Part shown: positions 52,997 to 62,365 of the stretch, one piece after another | How the letters are laid out: each line of letters starts with the position of its first letter | Position numbering within the stretch: position 1 is the first letter of the stretch | Assembly (NCBI GenBank): GCA_017625535.1 | Contig: JAGAKR010000008.1 | Location: 1 to 64,000, forward strand | Direction of reading: 5' to 3' | DNA length: 64,000 nt | Source: Bacteroidales bacterium | GTDB taxonomy: Bacteria; Bacteroidota; Bacteroidia; Bacteroidales; UBA932 | Notes under the pieces: generated by a model | What the model saw: only the letters and a program-made list of their open reading frames with translations | The model's database searches: none | What the model was told of the DNA's origin: nothing | Position numbers and translations under genes: made by a program

Positions 52997-53680
52997 TTAC
53001 TTTGCCAATGCCTTGAAAAATTCCTGTACAGGTTCTATGGCATTGAGATTCGGCTTGTGCTCATCAATATAGGCCTCTATGAAATCCTTCTTCTTTGGGA
53101 AGCATTTCATGAGGTTCTTTTTTGTTACAGGGAGCATCTGGCCATTCCCTTTCTGGATATAAGGAGCCTTTGTATAGGAGAAAGGCTTTACGTTTTTTGA
53201 ATTCAGGTCTATCCTGTATCCGCTGGCATCAATGTAGTTCACCCTCTGCACAGTGGCGTTCTGCCTCTTCTGTCCATATGCCCCAGTCTGCACGTTCTCA
53301 AGGAAATCAATCCTCTGCAATTGTCCAAGCAGAACATCTTCATACAGGTCCAGCACCTCAACATATCCGTTTGCGGTATTCAGATAGGTTTTTCCCTTTA
53401 TGAACACCCTGTTCACATTGTCATTGTCCTTGAGCACAAGGGTATCCTTGCCGGAGGTTATGAAATATACCTTCTGGTCTATTGTACAGATGTTCATTGT
53501 ACCTGTAGACTGCTTGCTGTCCTTGAACACCACTATTCCGTTCGCATAATTCGGGTTCACAAATTTTACACTGTCAAAAAGTCCAATGCTCTGCTCGTCC
53601 GGTTCAACAAATGTAAGTATCTGTGCGCTTGCAGAAAATGCCAGGGACAGCATAAGGGAAATCATAATAATCTTTTTCAT
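52997..53680 (-). CDS. Secreted Bacteroidetes protein, paralogue A
   Basis: 227 aa from ATG 53680 (MKKIIMISLMLSLAFSASAQ, a signal peptide). No named domain. It is clearly paralogous to the protein at 54803: shared TIDQKVYFI/TIDQKVHFI, NRVFIKGKTY/SRVFIKGRSF, GYVEVLD/GYIEVYE and LMKCFPKKKDFIEAYIDEHK/LQKCFPDKKEAIDKYIEEND. The two flank an M28 peptidase gene, in opposite orientation. -7 element TATTTTTG at 53701-53708. Confidence 0.75.
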   Translation of the reverse strand: MKKIIMISLMLSLAFSASAQILTFVEPDEQSIGLFDSVKFVNPNYANGIVVFKDSKQSTGTMNICTIDQKVYFITSGKDTLVLKDNDNVNRVFIKGKTYLNTANGYVEVLDLYEDVLLGQLQRIDFLENVQTGAYGQKRQNATVQRVNYIDASGYRIDLNSKNVKPFSYTKAPYIQKGNGQMLPVTKKNLMKCFPKKKDFIEAYIDEHKPNLNAIEPVQEFFKALAK

Positions 53681-53762
53681 AACACTCCTTTTATCAATCA
53701 CAAAAATAACAAAATAGAGCACTCCTCCACCAATTAAAATTCATAATGTTGCCAACAATCCT

Positions 53763-53770
53763 TAAATTTG
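53763..53770 (+). promoter_or_regulatory. -7 element of the M28 peptidase gene
   Basis: TAAATTTG, 22 bp before ATG 53793. CCAACAA (53752) and TTGTTGG (53768) form an inverted repeat around it, possibly an operator. Confidence 0.5.
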
Positions 53771-53792
53771 TTGGAAATATGACTCATTTTTT

Positions 53793-54749
53793 ATGAAAAG
53801 ACTATTTACAGCCGTTTTACTGTGTATGGCTACAATTACATTTGCACAGAGTGTGCAGGAGGGTGATTTTAAAAAACAGTTTGAAGTGTACAGCAACAAA
53901 TATGCCCAGGAGGTAGTGGATTTCATGACACACAAGAAATTCAAGGGAAGGGAAGCGGGTACAAAGGAGAACTTCAAGATTATGGAGTTCATAAAAGGTG
54001 AATTCACTGCTGCCGGCCTTGATGTGCAGGTGCAGGAGATTACAGCAGAATCCCTTGCCGAAACAATAGGTGAGCCTAAACCTGGAAAAACATATCCTGA
54101 AAATATGGGCAATGTGATTGCCCGCATAAAGGGAAAACAGCACAACAAATATGTGATTGTGGGTGCCCATTATGACCATCTTGGCAAAAAGAAGGGGTTG
54201 GGGATACATCCCGGCGCGGATGACAACGCATCGGGCATTGTGGCTCTGCTCTCATTGGCAAAGATGATGAAATCATCGGGAATAACACCAGAATACACCA
54301 TTCTCTTCTGTGCCTGGGACGGTGAGGAGAAGGGGCTTCTTGGATCAAAATATTTTGTAGAGAAATGGTTCGTTACCCGTGCGGCATCTGATTCAATATG
54401 CTATTATATGAATTTTGATATGGTGGGCCGCACCGCTACACCTGAGCATCCTGCAGTTACATTTGCCTGGAATGACAATTATCCTTACCTGAAGGAGCAG
54501 TGCACCAAAGTGGCGGAGAAGATTCCCGGGCCTTTCAGAATCCTGTACGACCAGCGCTTCGGAGACGGCAAGGGAGGTTCGGACTATGCACCTTTCTCTG
54601 CCCGCAACATCCCGTTTGTGGCGTGGATGGAGGATGAGATGCACGAAGATTACCACAAACCCACAGATACTCCCGACAAAATCCACTGGATAAAATTGCG
54701 CAAGACCGTGCTGCTTGCCTACGGCATCCTTTTTGGATGGGTGAATTAG
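53793..54749 (+). CDS. Secreted M28-family metallopeptidase
   Basis: 318 aa with signal peptide 1-19 (ending TFAQS). Zinc ligands of the M28 fold are present: VGAHYDH (His), GADDNASG (bridging Asp), DGEEKGLLGS (catalytic and ligand Glu), NFDMVG (Asp) and a C-terminal His in HEDYHKPTDT. It is an aminopeptidase or glutaminyl-cyclase-like enzyme. It lies between two paralogous secreted proteins. Confidence 0.92.
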   Translation: MKRLFTAVLLCMATITFAQSVQEGDFKKQFEVYSNKYAQEVVDFMTHKKFKGREAGTKENFKIMEFIKGEFTAAGLDVQVQEITAESLAETIGEPKPGKTYPENMGNVIARIKGKQHNKYVIVGAHYDHLGKKKGLGIHPGADDNASGIVALLSLAKMMKSSGITPEYTILFCAWDGEEKGLLGSKYFVEKWFVTRAASDSICYYMNFDMVGRTATPEHPAVTFAWNDNYPYLKEQCTKVAEKIPGPFRILYDQRFGDGKGGSDYAPFSARNIPFVAWMEDEMHEDYHKPTDTPDKIHWIKLRKTVLLAYGILFGWVN

Positions 54750-54780
54750 TTGGTACATCCGGCGGAATATCTTATTTTTG
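54750..54780 (+). promoter_or_regulatory. Promoter of paralogue B
   Basis: -33 TTGG (54750-54753) and -7 TATTTTTG (54773-54780), 19 bp apart. Confidence 0.6.
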
Positions 54781-54802
54781 CAAGTTATAAAAACAGAGAA
54801 TG

Positions 54803-55486
54803 ATGAAAAAGATACTTATTGTTGCCCTTATGGCTTTTATGGGCTCATACGCTTACTCACAGACAGTTGCATTTACAAGTCCCAATGCCGAGAGCCAGAA
54901 GATGCTCGACAGCGTAAAATATATCCTGCCGGAATTTTCTGCAGGAATGGTGATTTTTGAAAATGGAGAGCAGTCGAACGGTGCGGTAAACATAAACACC
55001 ATAGACCAGAAGGTGCACTTCATAGACCCCAACGGAAAGATTCTTGTACTCTCAAACAATGAGCAGGTGAGCAGAGTGTTCATAAAGGGACGCTCGTTCA
55101 TAAACAGCAGATACGGCTACATAGAGGTGTATGAGACTGCAGGCGACACATTTATGGGAGAGTTGAGGAAAGTCGGCTTCATCTCAGAATCAAAAACAGG
55201 TGCTTTCGGTTCAAAATCACAGACAACTGCTATCCAGACCGTGAACTCCGTACAGACAAGCGGCGGCTATATGGTAGATTTTGAGAAACAGAAGAACAGT
55301 CCTTACACATACAAGAAAATCCCTTACCTGTGCAGGAAAGGGATGTTCCAGACAGTGACCAAAAAGACCCTCCAGAAATGTTTCCCGGACAAGAAGGAGG
55401 CAATTGACAAATATATTGAGGAGAATGACATCAACCTCAATCACGTGGATGATGTGAGGAAACTTTTCAAGGCACTTTCAAAATAA
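54803..55486 (+). CDS. Secreted Bacteroidetes protein, paralogue B
   Basis: 227 aa from ATG 54803 (MKKILIVALMAFMGSYAYSQ, a signal peptide); ATG 54800 just before is an alternative. Paralogue of the protein at 52997-53680, with about the same length and the same motifs. No named domain. It lies 15 nt upstream of the AmgK-RapZ-like gene and is likely the first gene of the operon that runs to the transglycosylase. Confidence 0.75.
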   Translation: MKKILIVALMAFMGSYAYSQTVAFTSPNAESQKMLDSVKYILPEFSAGMVIFENGEQSNGAVNINTIDQKVHFIDPNGKILVLSNNEQVSRVFIKGRSFINSRYGYIEVYETAGDTFMGELRKVGFISESKTGAFGSKSQTTAIQTVNSVQTSGGYMVDFEKQKNSPYTYKKIPYLCRKGMFQTVTKKTLQKCFPDKKEAIDKYIEENDINLNHVDDVRKLFKALSK

Positions 55487-55501
55487 ACGGAAAAGCAAGG
55501 A

Positions 55502-56923
55502 ATGAAGGAGTTAGAGAAATTATTTGAAGAATATACCAGGCAGAAGCCTGAAAACATATATGAATTGCCCTCAAGCGGCAGCAACCGCAGATATTTCCGT
55601 ATAACCGGAAGCGGAATGTCGCTCATAGGCGCCAAGGGTCTGGATGTTGATGAGAACATAGCCTTTATGGAGATTGCAAAGCATTTCAGGCTCAAAGGGC
55701 TCCCTGTACCTCAGGTATTGTGTGCAAGCGAAGACAAGATGTTCTACCTGCAGGAGGATTTGGGTGACATAACCCTTTTCAATACAATCCAGCAGGGAAG
55801 GGAGACAAGCCATTTTTCTCCCGATGAAATTGCGCTGCTGAAAAAGACCATTGCAACCCTCCCCAAACTCCAGTTTGAAGGTGGCAAGGGGTTGGATTAC
55901 AATGTATGTTTCCCTCAGCCGGAATTTGACGAGAGGAACGTATGGTTCGACTGCAACTACTTCAAATACTGTTTCCTGAAGACCACCGGAATAGAGTTCA
56001 GCGAGATAAAACTCCACGATGACCTTACCAAAATGGCGGCAGACCTGCTGGAAGGGGGGAATGAAGAGACTTTCATGTACCGCGATTTCCAGGCCAGGAA
56101 TGTTATGCTGGTAGACGGCAACCCATATTTCATAGATTTCCAGGGAGGAAGAAAAGGTCCTCTTTACTACGATCTTGCATCTTTCGTATGGCAGGCAAAG
56201 GCCAACTACCCCACTTCACTTAAGGAGGAACTTATTGAGACCTATCGGGAAGCGCTGAAGAAATATGTGGATATCCCAAGGGAGACATTCTACAAGAAAC
56301 TCCGTCTGTTTGTACTGTTCCGCACAATGCAGGTGCTTGGGGCATACGGCTTCAGGGGGTATTTTGAGAAGAAGCCCCACTTCCTGCAGAGCGTTCCGTT
56401 TGCAATAGACAATCTGCGCAAACTTATACAGGAAGAGCCGTTTTATGAGTACCCGTACATACAGCAGTTGCTTGTTGAACTTACTAATATGCGCCAGTTC
56501 TCGGACCTTAGGGCAGAGCGCAAACTTGAGGTGAGGATATTCAGTTTCTCATACAAAAAGGGAATTCCTGTAGATACCAGCGGAAACGGCGGAGGATATG
56601 TTTTTGACTGCCGCGCCATAAACAATCCGGGGAAATATGACCATTTCAAACATTTTACCGGACTTGACAAAGAGGTAATTGAATTCCTTGAGACTGACGG
56701 TGAGGTTACAAAATTCCTCTCTCACGTCTATGACCTTGCCGATGCACACGTTACACGCTATATGGAGCGCAAGTTCACCAACCTTATGTTCTGTTTCGGC
56801 TGTACCGGAGGACAGCACCGTTCTGTATATTGTGCACAGCATCTGGCAGAATATCTGGCAAAGAAATACAACATTACAGTTAAAGTATATCACAGGGAAC
56901 AGGATATAAGTCAAGAGTTTTAG
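55502..56923 (+). CDS. Fusion of an AmgK-like sugar kinase and a RapZ C-terminal domain
   Basis: 473 aa. Residues 1-330 are an aminoglycoside-phosphotransferase-fold kinase: ELPSSGSNRRYFRI, catalytic loop YRDFQARNVML and DFG-like FIDFQGG. This resembles AmgK, which phosphorylates MurNAc/GlcNAc at C1. Residues 345-473 are the RapZ C-terminal domain (VRIFSFSYKKGIPVD, GNGGGYVFDCRAINNPG, FCFGCTGGQHRSVY). In E. coli RapZ that domain binds GlcN6P and partners. The RapZ N-terminal kinase part is absent. The next gene (5 nt) is MurU-like, as expected of the AmgK-MurU recycling route. Confidence 0.88.
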   Translation: MKELEKLFEEYTRQKPENIYELPSSGSNRRYFRITGSGMSLIGAKGLDVDENIAFMEIAKHFRLKGLPVPQVLCASEDKMFYLQEDLGDITLFNTIQQGRETSHFSPDEIALLKKTIATLPKLQFEGGKGLDYNVCFPQPEFDERNVWFDCNYFKYCFLKTTGIEFSEIKLHDDLTKMAADLLEGGNEETFMYRDFQARNVMLVDGNPYFIDFQGGRKGPLYYDLASFVWQAKANYPTSLKEELIETYREALKKYVDIPRETFYKKLRLFVLFRTMQVLGAYGFRGYFEKKPHFLQSVPFAIDNLRKLIQEEPFYEYPYIQQLLVELTNMRQFSDLRAERKLEVRIFSFSYKKGIPVDTSGNGGGYVFDCRAINNPGKYDHFKHFTGLDKEVIEFLETDGEVTKFLSHVYDLADAHVTRYMERKFTNLMFCFGCTGGQHRSVYCAQHLAEYLAKKYNITVKVYHREQDISQEF

Positions 56924-56928
56924 GAGTT

Positions 56929-57720
56929 ATGAGGGCAATGATTTTTGCAGCGGGGCTTGGTACAAGGCTCAAGCCCATAACGGACACCATTCCAAAGGCA
57001 TTGGTTCCTGTATGCTCACAACCATTGCTCAAACACCTTATAGACAAACTGAAGGATGCAGGTTATACCGATGTTGTAATAAATGTGCACCATTTTGCAG
57101 AGAAGATAAGGGAATATGTTGCACAGAACGGCAATTTTGGGATAAATGTCTACTTCTCCGACGAAACTGACCTCCTGAGGGAGACAGGTGGCGGCATAAG
57201 GCACGCCGCACAACTTCTGAATGACGGTGAACCATTCCTTGTGCACAATGTTGACATCCTCTCCAATCTGGATCTTGAAGATTTTTATGAAGCCCATATG
57301 GCAGCATCAATCTCTGTGGACACCCCTCTAGCAACCCTTCTGGTAAGTGAAAGGGAGACTGCCAGGTATTTCCTGTTTGATGCGGAGAACAACCTTGTGG
57401 GGTGGATGAACAAATTGTCGGGAGAAGTGAAATCACCTTACAGGGAACTTGCAAGGGGGGCTTCTGAAAATTTCAACTGGGAAGAGTTCCTTAAAATGCA
57501 CTCTTTGAAGAAATATGCATTTGCCGGAACGCACATTCTCTCCCCTGAAGTGTTCAGGATTATGGAAAAATGGCCTGAGAAATTCCCCATTGTAGATTTC
57601 TATCTTCAGATGGCAGACAAATATATTATAAAGGGTTATGTGAAGAATGACCTTAAGATGGTTGATGTGGGGAAACTGGATTCTCTGGATGAGGCCGAGA
57701 AGTTTTTATTAAGCAAATGA
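56929..57720 (+). CDS. MurU-like sugar-1-phosphate nucleotidyltransferase
   Basis: 263 aa. The NTP-transferase signature AAGLGTRLKPITDTIPKALV opens the protein. ETGGGIRHAA and HNVDIL (metal Asp) follow, with FPIVDFYLQMA near the end. MurU joins MurNAc-1-P and UTP to UDP-MurNAc in the AmgK pathway; the gene order kinase-transferase supports this role, but a hexose-1-P substrate is also possible. The stop overlaps the porin start by 4 nt. Confidence 0.85.
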   Translation: MRAMIFAAGLGTRLKPITDTIPKALVPVCSQPLLKHLIDKLKDAGYTDVVINVHHFAEKIREYVAQNGNFGINVYFSDETDLLRETGGGIRHAAQLLNDGEPFLVHNVDILSNLDLEDFYEAHMAASISVDTPLATLLVSERETARYFLFDAENNLVGWMNKLSGEVKSPYRELARGASENFNWEEFLKMHSLKKYAFAGTHILSPEVFRIMEKWPEKFPIVDFYLQMADKYIIKGYVKNDLKMVDVGKLDSLDEAEKFLLSK

Positions 57721-60002
57721 GAAAAGTATCATATATATCAAATGTTTTTGTCCTGCTTGCAGCAATGCTGCTTCTGGCAGGGAGCGGCGCTTTTGCCCAG
57801 AATCCTGATTCTCTCAAGAAGAATCTTCCGGTGGCGGATACCCTCAAGGCCGTTATTGCAGACACACTTGCGGTTGCGGCAGATTCCCTTGTTGCGGCAT
57901 CTGATTCGCTTGCGGCCGCACAAGACAGTGCCGCAATTGTAATCCTCACCCCAAAAGAGATAAAAAGGCTCCAGAGGGACAGTGTACGTGCCTACCGCGA
58001 CAGTGTAATAAGGAACACGCCGAGGATACTCCTCACCTATGTATTTGATGACTCCACAAGAAACCAGAGGATGTTCCTGTGGAATGCGGATACATATTTC
58101 AACAAGCCTGTAAGCATAGATCCCGACACAACATTCAACGACTGGTTCATTGAGACTCCCGACAGGAAAAATGATGTTGGGGCAGCCTCACTTGGAGTAT
58201 CGGGTTCTGCAATGCAATACAACAACTGGTTCCTGAGGCCACAGCAGCAGATATTCCCGTTCTTTGATGTATATCTCCCATATTCCTACACCCCGGAGAC
58301 ACTCCCTTTCTACAATACAAAGACACCATACACAGAGTTGGGATACTGGGGAACACTCTTTGCAAACAAGAAGATGGAGGAGACAAACATAAGGTTCCTG
58401 CACACGCAGAACTTCACCCCTTCATTCAACATCAACTTCCTATACCAGAGGTTTGGTGCAGCCGGTATGCTTGAGCACGAAAAGACCGACAACAGAACCC
58501 TGGCCCTTACAGGAAACTACCTTGGAAAGAGATATATGGCCCAGGGAGGATATATTTTCAACAGGATAAAGAGGGATGAGAACGGAGGAATATCAGATCC
58601 TACAATGGTCCTTGACACCCTGCTGGATGCAAAGGTTATCCCAATAACCCTGAAGAATGCAAACAACACGCTAAAGAGGAACACACTCTTCCTCACTCAC
58701 TCATATGGAATTCCGTTCAAGTTCCTGCAGAAGAAGGGTGGAATGCTGCCGGATTCTCTTGCCCTAGCAGCCGATTCGCTTGCAGCAAGCGGGGATGCCG
58801 GAAAGATGGTTGCCACTACAGGAGTGAAACCTGATTCACTTATTTTTGGAGAGGGAACTATGGCATATATTGGGCACAGCATAGATGCCTCCTTCTATAG
58901 CAAGAAGTATACGGATGCCATTGGGCTGGACGATTCTCTTGGCCGGGCACTGTACCACAACAAATTCTACATAAACCCTACAGAGAGTGCAGACTCTATG
59001 AGGGTGTTCAAACTGGAGAACAGGTTCTTCATAAATATGCAGCCGTGGGCCAAGGAGGCTCTGGTTTCCAATGTGAGTGCAGGTATTGGACACCAGTATC
59101 TGAGCCTGTACGGGTTCAAACAGGATTATTTCCTGGAAGGGAACTCCAACACCACCCAGAACAATATGTATATGTATTTTGGTGCAGGTGGAAAACTGAA
59201 GAAATATTTCTCTTGGGAAGGGCTGGGTGTATACAACTTTGCCGGATATTATCAGAACGACTTCTCTGTAGACGGAAAAGTTACATTCTCTTCATATCCT
59301 AAAACTATGAAGCGGGGAATACACCTTACCGGAAAACTGCACATATCCCAGCAGAGGCCCAATTGGTTCTACAACAACGCATATACCAACCATTATGTAT
59401 GGGAAAATGACTTTGCCAAAACCACACAGACCAGAATTGAGGCAAAACTGGATATCCCGGACTGGAAGATGGAGGCATTCTTCGGTTATGCAATGCTGAA
59501 GAACAACACCTACTTTGATTCGCTCTCCGTTGTAAGGCAGAACCCGGAGGCAATGAGCATCCTTACCGCATATCTGAGAAAGGACTTCAAGTTGTGGAAA
59601 TTCCATATGGACAACAAGATACTGTTCCAGGTGTCATCTGATGAGGATGTGGTTCCGCTCCCTGAAGTGGCACTTGACCTGAGGTATTATTTCCAGTTTG
59701 AACTTGTAAAGAATGTCCTTACCGCGCAACTTGGTGCAAATGCCACATTTACTACAGAATACTATGCTCCCGGGTATTCACCTGCCCTTGGAGTATTCTA
59801 TAACCAGAAAGTTGAAAAGATTGGCGAGACACCATATGTAGACCTCTTTGTGAACCTGCAGTGGAAACGTGCATCAATTTTTGTCAAATATGTTAATGCA
59901 GCATTGGGATGGCCCGACAATGACTATTTCAGTACATTCAGGTATATAAGGTCTCAGAAGGCCCTGAAGTTTGGAATACATTGGCCGTTCTACGTAAAAT
60001 AA
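57717..60002 (+). CDS. Bacteroidetes putative porin
   Basis: 761 aa with a signal peptide (ending GAFAQ). A spacer rich in Ala, Asp, Ser and Thr (about 30-75) contains repeated ADSL/ADTL units. The remainder is beta-strand-rich with alternating aromatic residues, and the C-terminus ends FRYIRSQKALKFGIHWPFYV, as in the Porin_10 family. A second short ADSLAAS-type patch lies near residue 345. The ATG overlaps the MurU-like stop. It may admit wall fragments or other small solutes. Confidence 0.85.
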   Translation: MRKVSYISNVFVLLAAMLLLAGSGAFAQNPDSLKKNLPVADTLKAVIADTLAVAADSLVAASDSLAAAQDSAAIVILTPKEIKRLQRDSVRAYRDSVIRNTPRILLTYVFDDSTRNQRMFLWNADTYFNKPVSIDPDTTFNDWFIETPDRKNDVGAASLGVSGSAMQYNNWFLRPQQQIFPFFDVYLPYSYTPETLPFYNTKTPYTELGYWGTLFANKKMEETNIRFLHTQNFTPSFNINFLYQRFGAAGMLEHEKTDNRTLALTGNYLGKRYMAQGGYIFNRIKRDENGGISDPTMVLDTLLDAKVIPITLKNANNTLKRNTLFLTHSYGIPFKFLQKKGGMLPDSLALAADSLAASGDAGKMVATTGVKPDSLIFGEGTMAYIGHSIDASFYSKKYTDAIGLDDSLGRALYHNKFYINPTESADSMRVFKLENRFFINMQPWAKEALVSNVSAGIGHQYLSLYGFKQDYFLEGNSNTTQNNMYMYFGAGGKLKKYFSWEGLGVYNFAGYYQNDFSVDGKVTFSSYPKTMKRGIHLTGKLHISQQRPNWFYNNAYTNHYVWENDFAKTTQTRIEAKLDIPDWKMEAFFGYAMLKNNTYFDSLSVVRQNPEAMSILTAYLRKDFKLWKFHMDNKILFQVSSDEDVVPLPEVALDLRYYFQFELVKNVLTAQLGANATFTTEYYAPGYSPALGVFYNQKVEKIGETPYVDLFVNLQWKRASIFVKYVNAALGWPDNDYFSTFRYIRSQKALKFGIHWPFYVK

Positions 60003-60020
60003 GCATTGCACACACCCGTT

Positions 60021-61103
60021 ATGGGCAAATTATGGAGAAATAGATTTTTTCAGTACTCACTGGCATTCATACTTGCATTCTGTTTCATCTCCCTCCCCGA
60101 TTGGGAGGCCGAAAAGACAGATGTCCCCTCTCCTTTGCTCTTTGCCGGAGACACTTTAAAGTGCTCCATAATGCTTGACAAGACCCTTGGGGCAAAAGGG
60201 TACAGCATAGGATACCTGTATGAACTGTTCCAGAAGTTTGAGGAGCACCAGAGGTGCAAGATAAACCTGAACATAGTTGAGCAGAATGCCATGGCCCAGT
60301 GGGTGCAGCTCATTACAGGCAAAACCGATATGCTCATCCTCAATTCAGAAAAGGATACCGTACCCACCATTTTTGAAGATGAGGTTGTATCCAGTTCCAT
60401 TCTGGACCGCAGCAATGACGTGTGTGTGGTGAGGAAAGACAAGTATAACATAGTTCAGACACTCAACTACTGGTTCCCATATTTCAAACAAACACAGGAT
60501 TATTCCAATACACAGCGCTACCACAAGAGCTACAGGATACAGGACCGCAACGGGGCCCCCATTTCAAGAACCACAATCTCCCCTTATGATATCTATGTAA
60601 AGAAATATGCAGATATCCTGGGTTGGGACTGGAGGCTCATATGCTCCCTCATATATCAGGAGTCCAAGTTCAAGATGGGTGTCAGTTCCAGCCGCGGCGC
60701 CATAGGACTTATGCAGATAAAGGAGGCGGTGGCCAAGACTTACGGCATAAATGACATCTATGACCCGGAGCAGAACATAAAGGCAGGAATATGCCATCTT
60801 GCACGTCTGCAGAAAATATACAGGAAGGCGGGGGCAGATCCGGATAATCTCATAAAACTCACACTTGCTTCATACAACTGCGGGGAGGGACGCCTTGCAG
60901 ACTGTATGGCTCTGGCCAAAGAGAAGGGGCTCGACCCTCTTGTATGGGAAAATCTTGCAGAGGTGATACCGCTTATGAAAGAGGAGGAGCACTACAAGAG
61001 CGATGTTGTAAAACTTGGCCGTTTCAACGGAGGTGAAACCCTCAAATTTGTGGAACTCATTCTGGAGAGGTACGGGCAGTACTGCCAGTCTGTGGAAAAA
61101 TAG
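60021..61103 (+). CDS. MltF-like lytic transglycosylase
   Basis: 360 aa from ATG 60021 (a TTG five codons earlier is an alternative). Membrane anchor at about 10-28. Residues 40-150 resemble a solute-binding SBP3 domain. The SLT domain (about 190-340) has the catalytic Glu in YQESKFK, then SSSRGAIGLMQIKEA and TLASYNCGEGRL. It cleaves murein to anhydro-muropeptides, the substrates that AnmK and the recycling genes use. It starts 18 nt after the porin. Confidence 0.9.
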   Translation: MGKLWRNRFFQYSLAFILAFCFISLPDWEAEKTDVPSPLLFAGDTLKCSIMLDKTLGAKGYSIGYLYELFQKFEEHQRCKINLNIVEQNAMAQWVQLITGKTDMLILNSEKDTVPTIFEDEVVSSSILDRSNDVCVVRKDKYNIVQTLNYWFPYFKQTQDYSNTQRYHKSYRIQDRNGAPISRTTISPYDIYVKKYADILGWDWRLICSLIYQESKFKMGVSSSRGAIGLMQIKEAVAKTYGINDIYDPEQNIKAGICHLARLQKIYRKAGADPDNLIKLTLASYNCGEGRLADCMALAKEKGLDPLVWENLAEVIPLMKEEEHYKSDVVKLGRFNGGETLKFVELILERYGQYCQSVEK

Positions 61104-61104
61104 C

Positions 61105-62343
61105 CTATTTCACCCTCATTGTGGATGCAGGGTCTATCCTTGAAATGAAGTGGCAAGGGAGGAGCATTATGAGCATAATTGCTGCAAATGCAATGAGGTT
61201 CATTGCCAGTATCCAGGCAAGGGAGAATTCTATTGGTACGGATGACACAAAGTAGTTGTCGGGATTAAGGGAAATCACCCCAAAATGTTTCTGTACAAGG
61301 CAAAGGAGCACTGCAATTGCATTTCCCCACAACATTCCCCTTAGCACCACCATTGCCGATTTGGTGAGGAAAATTCCTGCAACCGCCCTGTTGGTCATTC
61401 CCATAGATTTGAGGAGCCCTATCTGGGAAATCCTCTCAAACAGCATTATAAGGAGCCCGGAAACCATATTGAAGCCGGCCACTGCAATCATAAGGGCCAG
61501 TATTATAAAGACATTCAGATCCAACAGATGTAGCCAGTCGTAAAGGACATAGTATTTATCCTGCAGTGATGTTGGAACAAGAGGGGTATCTGTCTCTTTC
61601 TGGTTCCCAAAGATTACACCCTCTATGGCAGCCATCTCCTTTTCCCCAGCCTCTTTTTCCAGGAAAAGTTCAAAGCCGGAAACTCCGTTACCCCACCCGT
61701 TAAGGCGGCTTATGTGCCTTATATCCCCTATTGCAAGGAATTTGTCCAACTGCTCCAACTGAGCATCAAAAATCCCCACCAGGGTAAAACTGCGCACCCT
61801 CACCTGCTCCCCCACAAAGTATGCAACCACCCGGTCCCCCACCTTGTAATGGAGCATATCCGCCACTCTTCCCGACAGAATTATCTCATTTGAGATGCTT
61901 TTGCCTCCAAGGTTTAGCAACCGCCCCTCCCTGAGGAACTCTCCGTAGAACTCCATATTGTATGTGGAATCCACCCCTTTCAGAAGGAGGCCCCCTATCT
62001 CATTGTCTGTTTTGAGGATCCCCTGCTTGTATGCCACAGGACTCACCCTCTCCACAAACGGGAGTTCCTCCAGCTTGTTCCTGTACGAAAGGTCTGCCGG
62101 TACCGGCCCGCTCTCAGATGTTATCTCCAGCCCCGGCTCCGCCAGCACCACATCCCCCGCAAACCCGCGCGCCTTGTTGCCAATCTCGCTCCTGAACCCG
62201 TTTGAGACCGCCACCGCCACAATGATTACGGCAATGCTCAACGCCACGGAAACAACAGATATCACTGTTCCCGTACGGCTGAGCCTGCCTGTGGAATCGG
62301 CCTTGCTCCCTATTTTATTTGCCAGAAAAAGATTCAGGTTCAT
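61105..62343 (-). CDS. LolC/LolE-like FtsX-type ABC permease
   Basis: 412 aa with four membrane segments (about 25-50, 275-300, 320-345, 375-400) and a large periplasmic MacB_PCD-type domain. GTVISVVSVALSIAVIIVAV and GLLKSMGMTNRAVAGIF are typical. It resembles the lipoprotein-releasing system; the LolD ATPase is not adjacent. A -7 (TATCTTTG, 62349-62356, minus) lies only 6 nt before the start codon, so the transcript may be leaderless. It converges with the transglycosylase (1-nt gap). Confidence 0.85.
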   Translation of the reverse strand: MNLNLFLANKIGSKADSTGRLSRTGTVISVVSVALSIAVIIVAVAVSNGFRSEIGNKARGFAGDVVLAEPGLEITSESGPVPADLSYRNKLEELPFVERVSPVAYKQGILKTDNEIGGLLLKGVDSTYNMEFYGEFLREGRLLNLGGKSISNEIILSGRVADMLHYKVGDRVVAYFVGEQVRVRSFTLVGIFDAQLEQLDKFLAIGDIRHISRLNGWGNGVSGFELFLEKEAGEKEMAAIEGVIFGNQKETDTPLVPTSLQDKYYVLYDWLHLLDLNVFIILALMIAVAGFNMVSGLLIMLFERISQIGLLKSMGMTNRAVAGIFLTKSAMVVLRGMLWGNAIAVLLCLVQKHFGVISLNPDNYFVSSVPIEFSLAWILAMNLIAFAAIMLIMLLPCHFISRIDPASTMRVK

Positions 62344-62348
62344 GGGTA

Positions 62349-62356
62349 CAAAGATA
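62349..62356 (-). promoter_or_regulatory. -7 element of the LolC/E-like gene, leaderless
   Basis: CAAAGATA on the plus strand reads TATCTTTG on the minus strand. The start codon at 62341-62343 leaves no space for a ribosome site. The alternative is transcription from higBA. Confidence 0.5.
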
Positions 62357-62365
62357 AATTCTAGA

